Below are positions 43,779-46,833 of a stretch of 46,833 nucleotides of DNA, piece after piece. Each line of letters starts with the position of its first letter. The first letter of the stretch is position 1. The notes beneath the pieces were generated by a model. It had not been told where the DNA came from. It made no database searches and worked only from the letters and a program-made list of their open reading frames with translations. Position numbers and translations under genes: made by a program. This stretch comes from Psychroserpens sp. (lineage in GTDB: Bacteria > Bacteroidota > Bacteroidia > Flavobacteriales > Flavobacteriaceae): contig JAEPNY010000006.1 in assembly GCA_017643165.1 (NCBI GenBank), positions 22,947 through 69,779 of the forward strand. Direction: 5' to 3'.

Positions 43779-46700
43779 ATGAAAAAGGTATTACTCCTCA
43801 TATTTTCGATAATTTCATTTCATGCGTTTGCTCAAGACGTGAATATGCAGAATGGATCAGTTAATGCGTGTTCAGGTGTATTCTACGATTCCGGAGGACC
43901 AGGTGGAGCCTATTCGAGTAATGAAACTCTTGTACTTACGATTTGCCCTGAAAATGCAGGTCAATTAGTACAATTAACGTTTACAGAATTCAGTACGCAG
44001 CTTGGTGCAGATGTTATGACTATTTATAATGGTGATAGTACGGCAAGTCCTGCGTTCGGAACATTTGATGGTGCTAATAATCCTGGATTTGTGACGGCGA
44101 CCGAAGATAATGGATCTGGATGTTTGACAATTGAATTCGTTTCTGATGGCGCAGGTACAACAACTGGTTGGGCGGCAGATATTACATGTTTTACACCTTG
44201 TCAAACGATTACTTCGCAATTAGATACAGCTACTCCAGCACCTAATGGTGACGGTTACATAAGAGTATGTCCTAATGAGGAAATTACCTTAACAGGAAGT
44301 GGAAATTTTGAATTTGATGGAACAGGAGCAACTTACGAATGGGATTTAGGAGATGGAAATTTTGTTGCGGGACAAACGGCTACGTTTTCATACGATACTC
44401 CAGGTGTTTATATAGTTAATTTAAATATACGAGATGCAAATACCAGTTCTGATCCCCTCGGATGTCCTAATACAAACTTAATCAATCAGGTTATACAGGT
44501 AGGAACGGCACCCGACTTTACAGGAACGCAAGCAGCTGATGATACATTGTGTTTTGGAGAATCAACAACTATTGATGGGGTTGTAAATCCAGTTCCTTTT
44601 GTGAATGATTGTACACCACCTGTTAGTGGAACAACATTCTTACCGGATGGTTCAGGTGCAGTTTATACCACATGTATTACTGTAGATTGCTTCGATTCAG
44701 GACAAACGTTAACCGATCCTATGCAGTTGGTAGAAATCTGTGTGAACATGGAGCATTCGTATTCTGGAGATCTTGATATTAGAATTATTTCACCTAATGG
44801 TCAAGATGCTGATTTATTCTTGCAAGCAGGAGGAGGGACCTATTGGGGAGGTGCAAATGATGATGGTTCTAACACCCCTGGAGTTGGAGCGGATTATTGT
44901 TTCTCAATGTCGGCTACAACATTATTGTCAAATGCAAATACAATCATTGCAGGATCAAATCCACCAAATAACTCGTGGGAGCCTGGAACTTATTTACCAG
45001 TTGAATCGTTTAATGCACTTGTAGGAAGTCCATTAAATGGTGATTGGTGTATAGAGGTTGTAGATAATTTAGCAATTGATAACGGTTATATTTTTTCTTG
45101 GGGTCTTAATTTTGATCCTAACATTCAACCACCAGAATTATCTTTTACACCTACTATAGTAAGTGAATCATGGGATCCAGACCCAACAATTACAAATACT
45201 ACAGGATCTACTATTACAGTAGCGCCACCAACTGCAGGTACGTTTTGTTACACATATAGAGTGGTTGATGATTTCGGTTGTGAATACACAGAAGAAGTCT
45301 GTATTACTGTAGATGAAGAAATAACAGCAGATGTTACCTCAGTTACTAATCCGATTTGTAACGGTGAGGACGCAGAATTTGTCATAACCGGTTCGCCTAA
45401 TGCGACCATAACATATAATATTAATGCAGGAGGTAACCAGACCATTGTTCTAGATGGAACTGGAACTGCAACAGTAACGGTTCCCACACCCGCGGTTGAT
45501 CAAACATTTACCTTAGTTGATGCGACAATAGGCGTCTGTACTGTAGCGATTAATGATATTGAAACAGTCTTAGTTGGGCAGGTCTTTGACACCTCATTTA
45601 CGGTGACGCCAACCTGTGATGGTGGTACAGCGACTGTTACAGGAGATCCAGGAGGAACATTCGCCTTTGAAGATCCTCAGCCTACTGATGGCGCTGTAAT
45701 TGATCCTGTTACTGGAACAGTGACAGGAGGAACGCCAGGCGCATCATATACTATAGTTTATGAATTTGCTAGTGCATGTAGTCCTGGAAATACTCAGGTA
45801 TTAACGGTATTACCTTCTCAAGATGCAAGTTTTACATTGACAGCTACTTGTGATGGTGCAACCGCGACAATAACAGGAGATCCAGGTGGAGTGTTCCTAT
45901 TTAACCCGGTTCCTGTGGATGGTGCGGTTATCGATCCGGTAACAGGTACTATCACAAATGGTACACAAGGTGCTACTTATACAGTAGAATATACAGTGCC
46001 TGGAGCTTGTCCAGCGACTACAACACAATCTGTGACCGTATTACCTTTTGAAGATTCTAGCTTTACACTAGCACCTACTTGTGATGGTGCAACTGCAACT
46101 ATTACTGGTGATGTAGGAGGAACTTTTGCTATAGTTCCCGATCTAGGTGATGGAGCAGTTATAGATGCGAATACAGGTACAATTACAAGCGGAGTTTCTG
46201 GAACTACCTATACAGTAGAATACACGACGTCAGGTCCTTGTCCTGAAACTACGAGTCAGAATGTAACAGTCTTCCCTTCTGAAGATGCATCGTTTACAAT
46301 GACACCAAGTTGTACTGGAGCGACAGCAACAATTACTGGAGACCTAGGAGGTGTGTTTTCTTTCAATCCAGTGCCAACTGATGGCGCAGTAATTGACCCA
46401 ACAACTGGTGAAATCACAAACGGAGGATCAGGTGTTACTTATACAGTTGAATATACAACTACAGGAAACTGTCCTGTTACGGTTTCACAAAATGTCACAG
46501 TGTTCCCAGAAGATGATTCTAGTTTCACAATGGCGCCAACATGTGATGGTGCAATAGCAACGGTAACTGGATTGCCTGGTGGAACGTTTGTATTCAATCC
46601 CGTACCAACGGATGGGGCAGTTGTTGATCCTGCAACAGGATTGGTGACTGGAGGTGCTTTTGACGCTACTTATACGGTAGAATATACGACGAATGGAGCT

Positions 46701-46833
46701 TGTCCAACAACTAGTTCTCAGACATTTACAGTCTTTTCACAGCCAATCGTAATTGCTCCAACGCCATTAGAGGTATGTGATGATGGCACACCGGATGGTA
46801 TTACGAGTATAGATTTAACGTTAAAGAATTTTG
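43779..46833 (+). CDS. Giant CUB/PKD/P-domain surface protein (3' end outside window)
   Basis: The frame is open from ATG 43779 to the window end, 1018 complete codons. Order: a signal peptide (ending A-F-A-Q, about residue 19); a CUB domain (about 28-140; C-S-G-V-F-Y-D-S-G-G-P); a PKD domain (about 160-220; Y-E-W-D-L-G-D-G and F-S-Y-D-T-P-G-V-Y); a subtilisin-like P-domain (about 270-450; M-E-H-S-Y-S-G-D-L-D-I and G-D-W-C-I-E-V-V-D-N); then five tandem repeats (45588-46740). The last visible residues (E-V-C-D-D-G-T-P-D-G) are typical of T9SS type B surface proteins, so a type B sorting domain is expected beyond the edge. Role: adhesion or gliding is likely. Confidence 0.85.
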   Translation, partial: MKKVLLLIFSIISFHAFAQDVNMQNGSVNACSGVFYDSGGPGGAYSSNETLVLTICPENAGQLVQLTFTEFSTQLGADVMTIYNGDSTASPAFGTFDGANNPGFVTATEDNGSGCLTIEFVSDGAGTTTGWAADITCFTPCQTITSQLDTATPAPNGDGYIRVCPNEEITLTGSGNFEFDGTGATYEWDLGDGNFVAGQTATFSYDTPGVYIVNLNIRDANTSSDPLGCPNTNLINQVIQVGTAPDFTGTQAADDTLCFGESTTIDGVVNPVPFVNDCTPPVSGTTFLPDGSGAVYTTCITVDCFDSGQTLTDPMQLVEICVNMEHSYSGDLDIRIISPNGQDADLFLQAGGGTYWGGANDDGSNTPGVGADYCFSMSATTLLSNANTIIAGSNPPNNSWEPGTYLPVESFNALVGSPLNGDWCIEVVDNLAIDNGYIFSWGLNFDPNIQPPELSFTPTIVSESWDPDPTITNTTGSTITVAPPTAGTFCYTYRVVDDFGCEYTEEVCITVDEEITADVTSVTNPICNGEDAEFVITGSPNATITYNINAGGNQTIVLDGTGTATVTVPTPAVDQTFTLVDATIGVCTVAINDIETVLVGQVFDTSFTVTPTCDGGTATVTGDPGGTFAFEDPQPTDGAVIDPVTGTVTGGTPGASYTIVYEFASACSPGNTQVLTVLPSQDASFTLTATCDGATATITGDPGGVFLFNPVPVDGAVIDPVTGTITNGTQGATYTVEYTVPGACPATTTQSVTVLPFEDSSFTLAPTCDGATATITGDVGGTFAIVPDLGDGAVIDANTGTITSGVSGTTYTVEYTTSGPCPETTSQNVTVFPSEDASFTMTPSCTGATATITGDLGGVFSFNPVPTDGAVIDPTTGEITNGGSGVTYTVEYTTTGNCPVTVSQNVTVFPEDDSSFTMAPTCDGAIATVTGLPGGTFVFNPVPTDGAVVDPATGLVTGGAFDATYTVEYTTNGACPTTSSQTFTVFSQPIVIAPTPLEVCDDGTPDGITSIDLTLKNF
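45588..46740 (+). repeat. Five tandem 77-78-residue repeats in the giant protein
   Basis: Units start at 45588, 45822, 46053, 46284 and 46515 (periods 234, 231, 231, 231 bp). Each reads S-F-T, then T-C-D-G-A-T-A-T-I-T-G-D-x-G-G, then D-G-A-V-I-D-P-x-T-G, then T-Y-T-V-E-Y-T, C-P and V-T-V. Copies are similar but not identical. Confidence 0.9.

Noticed and set aside
45588-46740. CRISPR-like array
   Set aside because: The repeats are 231-234 bp, coding, in one frame and without spacers.

Overview
The window comes from a flavobacterium (Bacteroidota, Flavobacteriaceae-like). The evidence is low-GC DNA, a protein with a type IX secretion (T9SS) C-terminal sorting domain, giant HYR/CUB/PKD surface proteins, many lipoproteins and outer-membrane barrels, a fused SecDF, and promoters of the Bacteroidota form TAnnTTTG (for example at 35982-35989, with TTG 19 bp upstream). 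I cannot name the species from the sequence. No rRNA, tRNA, CRISPR array, transposase or integrase was found.

Layout. (1) 1-2797 is the 3' part of a large T9SS-exported surface protein. (2) 2858-9022 are minus-strand genes: a VOC protein, a secreted DUF1579-like protein, then a tight cluster (HerA-like ATPase, lipoprotein, cupin, alpha/beta hydrolase, RluF-type pseudouridine synthase, LytTR membrane regulator). (3) 9079-16634 are housekeeping and mixed genes: an exported RidA, queE, a DUF2911 protein, asnB, an XRE-DUF4870 protein, a CPBP protease and gyrB. (4) 16640-32660 is an accessory island wedged between gyrB and mdh, with all intact genes on the plus strand. It holds two arylsulfatase genes (one intact, one decayed), a formylglycine-generating enzyme with both catalytic cysteines, a DUF1254/DUF1214 lipoprotein, two DUF4136-like lipoproteins, at least six outer-membrane barrels including a POTRA-less BamA-like protein, an AI-2E-family permease broken by a stop codon, and a DegP-like protease broken by a frameshift. 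Two gene relics meet head to head at its right edge. (5) 33203-43044 is a core block: mdh, a SecD-P1-like lipoprotein, a small exported protein, secDF, DUF192, lgt, yidD, cysS and folE. (6) 43273-46833 holds a small exported protein and the 5' part of a second giant surface protein with CUB, PKD, P-domain and five 77-residue tandem repeats.

How the genes fit together. The island looks like a periplasm and outer-membrane system for handling sulfated substrates. The FGE would mature the sulfatases, the barrels would give transport, and the role of the lipoproteins is unknown. It lacks SusC/SusD and glycoside hydrolases, so it is not a classical polysaccharide utilisation locus. It carries internal paralogue pairs (two sulfatases, two related barrels, two DUF4136-like proteins), which suggests two related modules. 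Several members are decaying, so the system may be partly lost in this strain. The SecD-P1-like lipoprotein beside secDF is the most interesting feature in the core region.
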